Positions 42,743 through 54,794 of a stretch of 64,000 nt of DNA are shown here, piece after piece (the stretch's first letter is position 1; each line of letters starts with the position of its first letter). The notes below the pieces were generated by a model. It was not told where the DNA came from, made no database searches, and was given only the letters and a program-made list of their open reading frames with translations. A program made the position numbers and the translations under genes. The DNA comes from Ciona savignyi (lineage: Eukaryota; Chordata; Ascidiacea; Phlebobranchia; Cionidae): positions 693,307 through 757,306 of the forward strand of contig CH003207.1 in NCBI GenBank assembly GCA_000149265.1. Direction: 5' to 3'.

Positions 42743-44698
42743 GATTGTCCGACTGGTTAGTCTGGTGGTTTATTGCGACGCCTTTCAACCGAAAGGTTGC
42801 AGGTTCTGAACTGGTCATTACCTAGTCGGTTGTGTCCTTGGGCAAAGCACTTAACATTGCTTGTACCCAGGGGATTACGGCAAAAAAAGCTAAAATACCA
42901 ACTAAACTATGCAAATGACTCAGATGGCTCAGACAAGTACCATTTCCATACCAGTAATTTTTTTATGATATCAAAAACTGGTACTCATGAAATTGTGTTG
43001 TACTTTTAAGGAACATTACCCATGTGTATATTTTAGGAGAACAAGCAATAAACAAAGTAAAAAAATTAAATAAATGATGTACAAAGAAGTAATACTAATA
43101 CCGCATTTGTTAACAAAAAAGAGTAATACAGAATTGTCACATAAATTGAAGGAAATTGTTACCTTTTTTAACAATGAATTTGATCTTTTAAAGCATTGAA
43201 CATTGGTGTTATGACCATAAAATGCATGTAACTGAAATGTATAAATAATTTTTTAAAAAACAAAAAACAACAGTGCGATGTGGACACTTTAAAAAAAATT
43301 GGAACTATAAAATGTCCATAGAATGATCCTAAATGGTTGCGTGGTAGGTGAAAAAATGCAATTTGTAGCGGGATTTTTGGAATAATCCAAATGAAAAGAC
43401 ATGGCTTTAAAAACATTTTTTTAGAAATAGCAAAATAAGATATCCTAGTTCCTCAAATGGTGTGGATATATAGTGGTTTCTTCCGGCCTGTTAGTCTGGC
43501 AGTTTAGTGCGCCGCCTTTCTACCGATAGTTTGCAGGTGCGAAACTGGTCGCTAGCTAGTCGGTTGTGTCCTTGGATAATACACTTTACGGGCATTGCCT
43601 GAACCCAGCGGATTAATGGGTTCTACCAAATTGAAGGAAAGTGTAAATCATACATAACACACTGCAATAGCTCCATTAACCCGACGGTGGGCACGAGGTG
43701 ATCTGAAGATTGCTCATGTGTTAACCTCCTTGGTTTTCCCATTCACAGAGATAAACATGAATATCCTATCCTATCCTATTATAAAAATTTTTCCTTTGGG
43801 GGGAAAATGGAATAATTGATTTTTGAGAATATCTTGTTAACACAATCGAGCAACTGGAGCTATTGCAGTACATGATACATATGACCATTAATTGAATATT
43901 GTTTTTGACTACGCGAAACAAATGGCAATAAGGGAACCATGCAAAAGAATTGTTATTACAAGCAAGATGTAAATTTAATACACCTGCATCAAGATACATG
44001 CGGTACTGGTACCTATGATAGAGACGAGTATGAAAAAAAAACACCCTTTTAAGACCAAAAAATTGGTTACGGCAAGCACGATGCAATTAAAAAATTTATT
44101 GGACTGGAAAACCCATTTTTTTTCTGAAAAGGAACGAAGTGGGGCAGATTTACCAAAAACGTGCACGCTATTACATAGTTGCAATTTTAATACTAAGACA
44201 CTTAGGGAATTCTGTTTGATCTTATGTTCAGAATTGTTCTTATATCGGATGGATACAGTGCTATCGTTATTGCTTTACTTATAACTTGCTGAGATTGAAC
44301 AAGGTCACCAAGTGCCTTGGCCAAGAAGTCAAACAATTAGTCAGTGTTTGGTTTCAATCCTACAACTTTTGGCTTTATTCAAACAGTACCAATCTGTCTC
44401 GATCAAAATGCTTTACCTTAATAGGGTTGTGGGTTGTCGACGAGTTCAAACTATCTTGTTGAATCTTGGCTTCTAAAGCATCATGGAATGGTTAATCTGT
44501 AATGAAGTGTCTTAATATCAAGAGCCATGTGAACATAAATCACAACCGTCACAGCATAAATGTTAATAAAACAGAAAGGAAAGTTAAAAATAGTTTGTTC
44601 TCACTACGGTACTATTAATAATAATTTTCATAAGGCTAGTCTAGCATAGAAATCTCAATGAGATGTTGTAAGTGCATGTCCACAATGTGTTGTGATAT
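42743..44698. other. Repeat-bearing intergenic region upstream of SZT2
   Basis: A partial SINE-A (42743-42872, head and centre) and a near-full SINE-A (43481-43775) in AT-rich DNA. T-rich frames near 43170 and 43770-44280 have no coding character. Confidence 0.6.
43481..43775 (+). repeat. SINE-A, near full length
   Basis: TTCCGGCCTGTTAGTCTGGC to ATGAATATCCTATCCTATCC. One of the best preserved copies. Confidence 0.9.
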
Positions 44699-44975
44699 AA
44701 CATTCATGTTTATCTTCATAAATGGGAAAACCAGGGGGTTAAAACACGGGCAATCGTTAGATCACCCCGCGCCCACCGTCGAGTTACCGGAGCTATTGCA
44801 GTGTGTTATATGATAGACACGTTCCTTCAATTTAGTAAAACCCATTAATCTGTTAGGATCATTTTCCGTTGAGTGCCTTGCCCAAGGACACAAACGACTA
44901 GCTAGCAACCAGTTTTAAACGTGCAACCCTTCGGTTAAAAGGCAGCGCACTAAACTACCAAGCTAATTAGTCGGA
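44699..44975 (-). repeat. SINE-A, near full length
   Basis: From ACATTCATGTTTATCTTC through TTACCGGAGCTATTGCAGTG and GCCTTGCCCAAGGACAC to CTACCAAGCTAATTAGTCGG. Confidence 0.9.
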
Positions 44976-45020
44976 TTATGCACATGCACATATACCAAAC
45001 AATTAATCTATAGACTAGAG

Positions 45021-45403
45021 CAGGGGTTCCCAAACCAGGGGTCGCGACCCAAAATGGGGTCGGAGTGATAAGTAGGTGGGGTCGCAAACAGGTCATGGGG
45101 TCGGTGGGGTCAGTGAGGTATGGTAATAATGGATGTACAAAACATCTAAGATTTGACAAACCATGTTAAATTTAGCAGTTTGTACCATGGCTTACTGTAA
45201 AACAGGCTTATAGGCATCACTCTAACTAAGTCTGTACTTAAGCTATCGAAAATGTAGGTGCTTATTGTGACATCACTGTTTGATTGTTCATAATGGAATG
45301 ACACGTTGTTGATTTGCAGAGTTGATATATATTGACCTTGGGTCGCACTGGACACTTGAAAGTTGTCTTTGGGGTCGTCCTGAGAAAAGCTTGGGAACCC
45401 CTG
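45021..45403. mobile_element. hAT-type MITE with 8-bp target duplication
   Basis: 383 bp. Left end CAGGGGTTCCCAAACCAGGG; right end reads as its inverse (GCTTGGGAACCCCTG), about 14 bp of terminal inverted repeat. It is flanked on both sides by GACTAGAG (45013-45020 and 45404-45411), a perfect 8-bp target site duplication as made by hAT transposases. There is no transposase frame, so it would need one in trans. Exact duplication suggests fairly recent insertion. Minus-strand frames over it are not genes. Confidence 0.9.
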
Positions 45404-45411
45404 GACTAGAG

Positions 45412-47204
45412 GCATTTTCTAATTTATTTTTAGTGACATATATATAATGAATGCAATATTTTTCTGAAGTAGATTTAGATTTTCCTTACCAGTTTTAAGA
45501 TGTAGCAGTATTCCGAAAAAGTTGTCTTGTCATATAACTTCCAGTTTAAGATTACATAATGTAAGAAGGTTTTTATCTGAAAACAAATAATTAAATTTAT
45601 TTATCAAACAAACAAACACAGGTAAAAATCTTACATTTTTTGCAACACGTTTCGTTTGTTTTGAGAATGATCGAAAATATAGGTTTCTATGAAACTGAAA
45701 TCGTTGTGTTTAATATCATCTGTTTTAAGTAATGTTTTTATTAGTGCATGTTGGCTTTAGTGAAGAATATTTTTAAATTACACCAAAAATGTTTAACCAA
45801 ATCCAAAAAAATACGTATTTAAAAATTTAATGTTAAATCATAAATCAACGGCCGGGTAGCTAAATCGGTTAGAGTCGGTGGACGGCAGGTAACTAAAAAG
45901 TCGTAGAGTTGTAACCATCCAATTTTCCATGTGTAAAGTAATATTAAGGTCGTGTTATTCTATAAACACCATTGTACTATCCTATTAAGAATAATTCCCA
46001 AGACCACAACTATACACATGTACGTAACATCTACGTCACTGATGCTGATGACCGACTTTCAAGTTCACAACCACGAATCACATAAGAGCAGAAACGACAC
46101 ATACCAGTTAAATGTCGTTTATACTTGTATCGATGTGCAATTCGTGGTCAACATATACTTTGTGTTCCATCTTAAACATTGTTTAGCCGTCTTTCAGCCG
46201 AAGAGTTACAGGTTCGAAACTGGTTGCTAAGCTAGTCGTTTTTTTAACTTAGGCAAGGCACTTTGCCCATATTCAGTGGATTAATGGGTTCTACCAATTT
46301 AAAGGAACGTCTTAATCATACACAACACACTGCAATAGCTATGATAACGGGCGCGAGGTAATCTGACGATTACCATCCCAGATAGCAAATGTCGGTCGGC
46401 AGTACGTTGGCCCAATCACGTTTTAAAATCGGCCCGTAAGGTCGCGTTATACCCAATCATAAAACGATTTTATTAATAATTATGCATATTTCTTTCCCAG
46501 CTGTAATACAAATGGTTTGTTTCAAAATGTAAGCTTCTAGTGTTATTTTAGGAACAGTAAAAACAGTGATAAAGAAAATATGAAATTGAAAAAAAACGTT
46601 TAATTGTCCTGTACAACTGTTTTAACGTATGACCCAAGTAAAAAACGAAATGTTGAAAGGAAATACACAATTTCGGCCTACAGTCAAATAAACGTCCCGC
46701 GTTAGAGTTAATGCTGAAGCGTTTCTTCTCTTCATTTCTTCCTCGGTATGTTTTCTGTGTCGCTCTTATCGACTCCCGTCACGGTCCTTTATTGTTATTT
46801 TTGTTTTCGAGCCAAGTTTCGAAACTATGATGAGCTCGTCTCTATGACCGTTTTTGTACAGGAGTGTCTATGTATTGGTCATTAATCATTCGGCCACACG
46901 ACCGTACAAACCCTTAATCCCAAAGCCGGGTCCCCCCTCAGTACTCGGTCGCGCTTGCGCACTTTTAATCAAATTTAATTAATTTGGATTTAAATTGTTC
47001 TGTTTAAATTTATTTTTTAAATGTAAGGTTTAACGGCCACGTCATTTTCCCCCTAATTTGTAATGTGTCTATTCACTGACGTGTTTTAACTACTGTAGTT
47101 TTGCCGTTTTATCCGGTCTCCTTAATTATAGGTCCCATTTGGAAAAATGGGACACATATTGTTTTTGTCCGTTTTTTTTTTTCTTTTTTTTTTTTTTTTC
47201 GTCA
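45412..47204. other. Intergenic with repeat fragments
   Basis: A SINE-C-like head near 45850-45925 (GGGTAGCTAAATCGGTTAG), a SINE-A fragment (46183-46372), a SINE-B copy (46809-46906, minus), the dispersed repeat (46915-47128) and a T-rich tract at 47171-47199. No gene is supported. Confidence 0.6.
46915..47128. repeat. Dispersed unclassified repeat, second long copy
   Basis: Matches 10535-10835: CTTAATCCCAAAGCCG, CAGTACTCGGTCGCGCTTG, TAAGGTTTAACGGCCACGTC, GTTTTAACTACTGTAGTTTT. Confidence 0.75.
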
Positions 47205-48013
47205 AACGCTTGACAGGTATGATTTGTGGACCCAACATCTACCAAAAGGGGTAATGGATTCACAACGAAACTTGGTAATTTGTTAAAAAACATGGTCTAG
47301 AAATGCACAGACTAAAATTTTGGGTGATAAATCCAGGGGAATTCCCCTGGCACGTTAAAAACCAAAACGGTATTTTTTTCTAAAAAATTAGCTCTTTTGC
47401 GCATAGCGCTTGAACGATAGCTCCAATTTAAATCAGATTTGACAAAATGGAAGTGCATTAGTAACTGATTGAACACTTAAAAGAAATAAAAAAATTACCT
47501 AGGAAAATACCCTAAAAAATAAGATTTTGTTGTCAAGTCATGATTGTGACAGGCATGCCATGTCGCCCCGACATCTATCAGAAGGAATAATAACATCGCA
47601 ATGAGACTTCGTTATTTTTTTGACAACATGATCTAGATATGCAAAAACTAAAATTTTGGGTGATGAATCCAGGGGAATTCCCCTGGCACGTTAAAAACCA
47701 AAACGGTATTTTTTTCTAAAAAATTAGCTCTTTTGCGCATAGCGATTGAACGGTAGCTTCAATTTGAATCAGATTTAACAAAATGTAAGTGCATTAGTAG
47801 CATATTTAACACCTAAAAGAAATAAAAAAATTACTTACGGAAATACCCTAAAAAATAAGATTTTGTTGTCAAATCATGATTGTTACAGGCATGCCATATC
47901 GCCCCGACATCTACCAGCAGTAATAGTAAAATCGCAATGAGACTTTGTCATTTTTTGACAACATGGTCTGGATATGCAGAAACCAAAATTTTGGGTTATA
48001 AATCCAGGGGAAT
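47205..48013. repeat. 335-bp satellite array, interrupted by the gap
   Basis: Two and a half units with the same order: AGGGGAATTCCCCT at 47335 and 47671, and cut at 48006 by the gap, giving periods of 336 and 335. Each unit has a perfect 18-bp palindrome CCAGGGGAATTCCCCTGG, then AACCAAAACGGTATTTTTTT and TTTTGCGCATAGCG. Units differ at roughly one position in ten or fewer. The array probably continues through the gap. Confidence 0.9.
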
Positions 48014-48806
48014 NNNNNNNNNNNNNNNNNNNNNNNNNNNNNNNNNNNNNNNNNNNNNNNNNNNNNNNNNNNNNNNNNNNNNNNNNNNNNNNNNNNNNNN
48101 NNNNNNNNNNNNNNNNNNNNNNNNNNNNNNNNNNNNNNNNNNNNNNNNNNNNNNNNNNNNNNNNNNNNNNNNNNNNNNNNNNNNNNNNNNNNNNNNNNNN
48201 NNNNNNNNNNNNNNNNNNNNNNNNNNNNNNNNNNNNNNNNNNNNNNNNNNNNNNNNNNNNNNNNNNNNNNNNNNNNNNNNNNNNNNNNNNNNNNNNNNNN
48301 NNNNNNNNNNNNNNNNNNNNNNNNNNNNNNNNNNNNNNNNNNNNNNNNNNNNNNNNNNNNNNNNNNNNNNNNNNNNNNNNNNNNNNNNNNNNNNNNNNNN
48401 NNNNNNNNNNNNNNNNNNNNNNNNNNNNNNNNNNNNNNNNNNNNNNNNNNNNNNNNNNNNNNNNNNNNNNNNNNNNNNNNNNNNNNNNNNNNNNNNNNNN
48501 NNNNNNNNNNNNNNNNNNNNNNNNNNNNNNNNNNNNNNNNNNNNNNNNNNNNNNNNNNNNNNNNNNNNNNNNNNNNNNNNNNNNNNNNNNNNNNNNNNNN
48601 NNNNNNNNNNNNNNNNNNNNNNNNNNNNNNNNNNNNNNNNNNNNNNNNNNNNNNNNNNNNNNNNNNNNNNNNNNNNNNNNNNNNNNNNNNNNNNNNNNNN
48701 NNNNNNNNNNNNNNNNNNNNNNNNNNNNNNNNNNNNNNNNNNNNNNNNNNNNNNNNNNNNNNNNNNNNNNNNNNNNNNNNNNNNNNNNNNNNNNNNNNNN
48801 NNNNNN
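48014..48806. other. Assembly gap (793 N)
   Basis: Unresolved bases. The gap starts inside the palindrome of the third satellite unit, so its true length is likely set by an unresolved satellite array. The four long frames across it are only N. Confidence 0.99.
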
Positions 48807-49958
48807 TTATGAGCATACAATATGTCAGTATATTCATGTATATCCCAGAAATTGCGAACGCAGAGGTCGTTCTTGCATGGTTAACCGTCAGATTACCTCA
48901 TAACTAGCGTCTGATTACCGGATCTATTGCAGTGTGCTGTATATCATTAAGATGTTTCTTACAGTTTTAGTGTAACCCAATAACTGGCCGGTTTCAGGCA
49001 ATGTATACTAAGCATAACCCAAGAGAATATCCTTATAATAAGATCTCAAACCATATTCAGCCACAGCGTACACTACAGTATTTAGTTGCCATTGTAAGAC
49101 TGACTAAAGTAGATTGCCTACCAGAAGCTAAACGGTAGTACAATCAAATTCCTCATACACTAATTAGGTCGTTGTATATAGACGCGTACGTCGAACGGTA
49201 GTGTGGTGGAATAATTAATGAGACCTATTCATATATACCGATTCTAGTTTAAAATAAATGTTCTATTCTTTTTTATTCTAACAAAGGAGAAAAAACTAAA
49301 CTAAACTCCTGTCCTACTTAAATATCCTATCCTAGTTTCTGTCCACATATAACGTGTTTCCATTGCAGGTAAAGAGTTTTGTATAGTAGAGTGGTCGTGT
49401 GAATAGTGGTTTTTGCGATTAATTGACGTATTTCACGTAACGAACAAATTACTAGCATTTTGAGGGCTCGAAACTTGGCTCGGGGAAATTTTTGATGTTG
49501 GGGTTTTCCCAACTACAGGTATTAATGGAAATTTTAGAATGTTGATTTACATTTAGTACCCGTTTTCTGTACTGAAAATTCACATGAGAGAATCGCGTTA
49601 TTTTTATCGTAACTTTGAGGAGACTAAAAAGAAAAGTAGAGAAGGAGAAAAACTGCTAATTAAAATAATGATTAAGGCATTAGGTTTAGTGTAATAAATG
49701 AGGCTAGAGTTTGGGTTAGTTCTGGTGTTGGCTAGTACTATTTTGGGCATGTTCAGTATTAGTTTCAAAATTTTTTTTAATGAGCCGTTTCCTTCTTTTT
49801 CCCTCTTCTTTGGTGTTTTACTAACTCTGTTATACAAACACTCTCATTACCTTTTCAACTAGTTAGTATCAGAACACCGATGGAAACTGTTCTGGGCATA
49901 AATACGTTCTGTGAATCAACATTCTGTGTTTGTTTTTATTTACCATTATCATTTTTAG
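48807..49958. other. Intergenic, downstream of the gap
   Basis: Satellite sequence does not resume after the gap. A degraded SINE-A (48826-49015, minus), a degraded SINE-B (49195-49262) and a MITE-P copy (49612-49823) are visible. The end, ATTTTTAG at 49951-49958, is the acceptor for the following gene. Confidence 0.6.
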
Positions 49959-49997
49959 ATTTTCTGGTCAAAACATTTTGAAGCAATATCAACTAAA

Positions 49998-52166
49998 ATG
50001 AGTTCAAAGCACTTAATTTCCGTGGTGCTTAATTTGCTTAAAACTCATGATAAACTCCATGTTAACGTACTTTATTTGAAGTTCGTCTGTACGGAAATCC
50101 AAAATGGCGGAATTACTTTCGAAAGTGAAAAAGATTTCATCGCCGCGCTTTTGGACTACGGCGATAGTGACGTGATATTTAGTGATTGTTGGGTAACAAT
50201 CAACTATGCAACAAACAATTGCAACGTCGAAAATAACAGTAAAGGTAAATGTAGTTTAGAAATGTGACACTAAAATAATGAAAGGAGGGAAACTTCTCAC
50301 TAAAAATATTGGGACATGATATTCATGTTTATCCCCGTGAATGGGAAAACCAAGGGGGTTAACACACGGGCAATCGTCAGATCACCTCGCACCCATCGTC
50401 GGGTTACCGGAGCTATTGTAGTGTGTTGTATATGATACACACGTTCCTTAAATTTAGTAGAACCCATTAATCCGCTGGGATATTGTAGTGTACTGTTTAC
50501 AACAGCACAACCCCTGCCAGTCTGCCACAAGTGTTTTTTTTACCACACGTCATAACAATCACGCACAGGCTCAATATATACTTTAACAATGTGCAAACTG
50601 AAACTGTCCCTAATATATCCATTAAATAGATATTTTTTTCTTATCCGCTTACCAATATACAAATTAGGTAGTTGACTATGCAAACATTACATACCAATGG
50701 TTGGCTCGCAAAAATACTTTAAATATAATATTATTATTAAACTTGCACACTGCTTTAAAAATGTCATCCCCTGATTTATAACCAAACAAATTTTAATAGA
50801 GTGTTATAGTATGTGGATTATTTTAATAATTCAATGGTTTAGGACAGGACATTCAAGTTTAAGTGTAAATGTAAAACAATTGTTATAGCATGGACAATCG
50901 TTAAACTACAGTAATGGGTCTTGCTTGTAAGTTTTGTTTTAAAGTTTAATTTTATTAATTTAGATTTAGACTAAGTTAGTTGTTGCAATTTGTTTTGATT
51001 AATTTAAAGTTTAATGGCCATATTTATTTTCTCTATTATACCGTGTGTATTTTCTTTATGAATTTTAACCAATGTAGTTCTGTTCTTTTATCCTGCCTCT
51101 TAAAATAATTGTGTTCTTTTTTATGTAATGCAGCAGTTAAAAAATAAAATATTTGGTCATTTTGACCCATTCAAAATATGATTGACGACATTGAAAAAAA
51201 ATCAGATTTTCGTAAATATTATTTCTAGAGCACAAATTTTAAGAACAGTTTCTTTTTTGTATCGTACTTACTAACAACAGGTTCCCTAAAAGGTCTAATG
51301 TCTGTAAAAAACATTTCAAGAACAGGTTTGACCAAACCCATGCGAACCTCTTGAATCCCATGCTTACACTTATACAGCAAGTAACCTGGCTCACCATTTT
51401 TCTCACAGATACATCTTTAAACAATGATGAACAAAATCCTGGAGAAATTGCCGGCAACGAAAATCCAAATTCAAAGACAAGTTTTGAGCAACCATCACCT
51501 TACATGGCTTATATGAATGAATCGTTACAAAATACTTTTTTCCCCCAAATTAGCCCCACCCAAGAACCACCAACAACCCCCATACCCCACATATTTGCAC
51601 CTAACCACCCTGAACCCATGTTTACATACATACCATACCCACAACAACCACCCCCATCAAGTTATACCCCAATACAGAACATACCCACATCACCAATCAC
51701 CCCAAATTATCAATCACCTCATTTTGGGGACCAACTAAACCCATATTTAGAAAACCCACCCATTCATACCTCCTTTACACCCCAACCTACCCCACCCCCA
51801 CCATACATACAACCCCCACCATCAAACGAAAGTTACCCATTCACCCACCTACCTCCCCCCTCCATTTATTACCCACCCCCTGCCCCCACTAACTATGGAA
51901 TACCCCCTCCACTTATTTGGTTACCAGCCCACGTACGCCCACCACTCACCCGTCCACGTATGTACAGTCATCCATCTATGGTCCCAAATCCATTTATGGT
52001 CACAAATCCATTTACGGTCCCAAATCCATGTATGGTCCCAAATCCATCTATGGTCCCAAATCCATACATGGTCCCAAAGTCAAGAAAATATATACAAACA
52101 GGACAAGGATATTTTATACAAAACCAAGCTCAACAAAGGGTATCCCCCATATTAAAGAAAACATAA
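49998..52166 (+). CDS. Winged-helix-like and proline-rich protein, shorter paralogue
   Basis: Exons 49998-50244 and 51409-52166, joined in phase 1; 334 residues. The first exon encodes one helical module (LISVVLNLLKTHDKLHVNVL then EKDFIAALLDYGDSDVIFSD) that aligns with the C-terminal module of the 56448 gene (EILKILEHKENMNVNILYL). The second is almost all proline-rich (PPPPYIQPPPSNESYPF) and ends in hexapeptide repeats of type MVPNPx. Intron phase and exon order match the end of the larger gene, so the two are tandem duplicates, this one lacking the N-terminal three-quarters. The frame stays open upstream of the ATG to the acceptor at 49958, so an extra upstream exon is possible. Function unknown; the fold suggests nucleic-acid or protein binding. 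Confidence 0.7.
50311..50481 (-). repeat. SINE-A tail half in the intron
   Basis: ATATTCATGTTTATCCCCGT to AACCCATTAATCCGCTGGGA. It follows a small MITE-P fragment (about 50265-50306). Confidence 0.85.
51978..52079 (+). repeat. 18-bp coding tandem repeat
   Basis: Nearly six units of ATGGTCCCAAATCCATxx, in frame, giving MVPNPF-like hexapeptides. Unit differences are mostly in the last codon. Confidence 0.9.
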
Positions 52167-52408
52167 TGGCGATTTAGTTAAATTATACCGTAATAATGGT
52201 TCATTTACGTCTTTTTTTTATTTTGACTTTATTCCTTATTTTATCTATGCCGTTTTACCGACTGTAATTTTTTATCTTTTAATAATGTAATTAATATATT
52301 TTGACATACTATTATTTGCATTGATATTCAATGAGAATTAGTTACATTTCACCACAATAGCCCAACAGTGTTAATTCTCATACAAATAAGGAAATGTGTT
52401 TAATGCAA

Positions 52409-52414
52409 AATAAA
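52409..52414 (+). terminator. Poly(A) signal AATAAA
   Basis: 240 bp past the stop of the shorter winged-helix-like gene (GCAAAATAAAGTGCTG). Confidence 0.5.
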
Positions 52415-52743
52415 GTGCTGAAATGTAACTAAGCACTTACCCATGTAAAAGATCGTTTTTTATATATTTGTGTTTTTATTATATGCTTGTGTCTTTTTAA
52501 TATGCATGTGTCTTTTTAATATGCATTTTATTTTTTTAAGTTATTTTTAAATATTTATGCTGACCAAAAACACTTTTTTGTAAGTAGGCATTTATTATAT
52601 TTTATATATTTTAATACACAATTATGTAAAAAATTGTGTTTTTAAAGCAAGTACTTTATTTTTCCTGTTTAATCCATAGAACCAATTATATTGAATCTGA
52701 CAAGTAATAACTCACGTTAAAAAGATAGGTTAGATAGAGATAA

Positions 52744-53030
52744 AGGATAGGATATTCATTTTTTTCCCGTGAATGGGAAACGCAAGGGGGTTACCACACG
52801 GGCAATCGTCAGATCACCTCGCGCACATCGTCGGGTTACCGGAGCTTTTGCAGTGTGCTGTGTATGATTGATACGTCCCTTCAATTGAGTAGAACTTAAT
52901 AATCCGCTGGGTTCAAGCAATGTCTGTTAAGTGCCTTGCCAAAGCACATAACCGAATAGCTAGCCTAGTTTCGCAACCCTTTCGCTAAACGGCGACGCAC
53001 TAACCCACCAAGCTAATCGGTTGGATAAGT
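52744..53030 (-). repeat. SINE-A, near full length
   Basis: AGGATAGGATATTCATTTTT to CACCAAGCTAATCGGTTGGA. Confidence 0.9.
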
Positions 53031-53177
53031 AGTATTATAAATGAGCCTATTGGACGTAACCATGTCATTGTTATCGCGAGTAGCGAAATATTTACACCTC
53101 GTGAAACCACTCAAATAAAGATTAGGGCATTGGAGTTAGTTGTAAACATGAGGTTGGAGTTCAGGTGTGATAATCCC

Positions 53178-53502
53178 CAGGCCTGGTGCTAGGAACCGCG
53201 GGGCCCAATTAGAAATGTGATGGCGGGGCCCCTACTCTTCATAGCAAAATTTATGGGTGTTTATATATCATAAAATACATACCAGTACATACAAACTACA
53301 AAAACAAACACAGAAATTTGACTTAGTTACGATGCATAACAAATTGATATTATAAGAAAGAATATTATTTCACTTTTTATTTTACGTTTCAGTAGTATTT
53401 TAAACCTCGTAATACAGAAAGACACCCGCTAGCGCGGGGCCCCTTCAAGGTGCGGGGCCCAATTTAATCTAATCGGTCAAATCGGCCTAAAACCGGCCCT
53501 TG
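53178..53502. mobile_element. GGGGCCC-rich MITE candidate
   Basis: Left AGGCCTGGTGCTAGG and GCGGGGCCCAATT; right GCGGGGCCCAATTTAATC and CCTAAAACCGGCCCTTG. The ends are only partly inverted. Flanks TAATCCCC and TAATCCCA match at 7 of 8 positions, as a worn 8-bp target duplication would. A hAT-type origin is plausible, not shown. Confidence 0.6.
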
Positions 53503-53617
53503 TAATCCCACACGTATTTATAAATATTTCTCCGTGTATTTTTAATTATTAATTCGTTATGCCATGTGTCCATATTTTGTGCATTGGAAGTTACGATTAA
53601 TATTTTGTTTTTGACAG

Positions 53618-53710
53618 ATCAGTCGATGAATTGGTTGCCGCGAGGTCTGTTTAACGCCGCCTTCCAAGCTTCGTGTACAAACATGTGTTTCCTGTTAATA
53701 GTCTTATTGT
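53618..53710 (+). other. Candidate terminal exon, unassigned
   Basis: After the acceptor TTGACAG (53611-53617), one frame encodes about 31 residues (QSMNWLPRGLFNAAFQASCT) and stops at TAA, directly overlapping AATAAA (53711-53716). The frame would join a phase-1 donor, as at 50244, so it could be an alternative last exon of the shorter winged-helix-like gene. Weak on its own. Confidence 0.3.
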
Positions 53711-54006
53711 AATAAACACGTCTGGCTTGTTTTGCTCTTAAGTTTTCTCTGTGTATCAGTGGCTAAAAAATGCTCGTATCTCTCTCCCCAGTTTTATTAG
53801 GTGACTTAAACAGAATGATAACGAGTAGTGAACGAGATGGTAACGGATTGTAAACGAGTTGTAACGACTTGCAAACGAGTTGTGACGAGTTGCAAACGAG
53901 ATTTTCTAAATTTATGGCTCTACACAAGAAAAACTTAAACTGATCAATAAATCTGGTCTAAAGGCTGTTCAAAAGGGTTAAAAATGAAAAATGTTTTTAC
54001 TAACAG

Positions 54007-54130
54007 ATATTAGAAAAATTTAAAGCAGTCTCATTGGACGAGAAATACAAATCTAGAATTGACAACAATGTGTTGCAAATCACTGAAGCAGAACAGAAAA
54101 ATAATAAATTTCAATCGGGGACAAATTTAA
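54007..54130 (+). other. Candidate internal exon, unassigned
   Basis: Acceptor TTACTAACAG ends at 54006 and the donor GTGAGT begins at 54131. Only one frame is open: ILEKFKAVSLDEKYKSRI and on, 41 codons plus one base. It cannot be joined in frame to the gene at 56448 because the sequence before that ATG has stops. It may be a 5' UTR exon, a remnant, or part of an unseen gene. Confidence 0.35.
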
Positions 54131-54371
54131 GTGAGTTTGGTTGTAACACTTATATAAACTGTGTATAATTCTATAATATCAGATAAAACTATCGGTGGAG
54201 CCTTGCTTGGCTAAGCCGCTCTCTCGACCTTTACCCTACTTACCTAAACTATGCCCATGTGTACAGCGCTTTAACTGGTTGCACGCTGCGCGAAAACCCA
54301 ATAAAATACCTGACCTCTGTTCACCCCTTGTCTTACCCTGGTTATCACCCGTCTAAAGTTAGAGCGCTGCT

Positions 54372-54474
54372 ACAAAGGTTAGTTCTTGGATTGAGATTAG
54401 TGTTTAGGGCAGGAAATTAGTTTTCATAGTTTTACTGACCAGTTTCCCTACTTCCCTCCTTTTAGTGTTGTCTA
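54372..54474 (-). mobile_element. MITE-P partial copy
   Basis: Reverse orientation: AGTTTCCCTACTTCCCTCC and TTTTAGTGTTGTC end, preceded by the TTAGTTCTTGGATTGAGATT body. Confidence 0.55.
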
Positions 54475-54794
54475 TTTTTAAGGTGACTGTTTGACATATT
54501 TTCCGCAGTTAAATAGACTTGAGCCATGAGTTTTTTTTAAATTGATTTTCGCTATGAATAGAAGTGAAGTTCGCGGGTTAAAGAACCTGTATAAAAACTA
54601 TGTAAAGTATTTAAAAAAACGCAAATTTTAGTAATATCATAACGTAAAAGTGGAATACAATTTCAAGTTGGAAGAAAGTTTTGATATTGCTGGAATTATG
54701 CGTTTTGTATTGAAAAGTCCTATTGTGCTATGTATCGTCGGCGCGAAAAAGTTGTAACAATATAAGTATTCGCTTCAATAGTTCGCCTCAACCC

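Noticed and set aside
42477-42818. 113-codon minus frame upstream of SZT2
   Set aside because: It is a translation of the CA/TA microsatellite and a SINE-A head.
45146-45415. 89-codon minus frame
   Set aside because: It lies inside the hAT MITE and uses its terminal repeat as a start.
47880-48903. Four long frames across the gap
   Set aside because: They consist almost wholly of N; no coding evidence.
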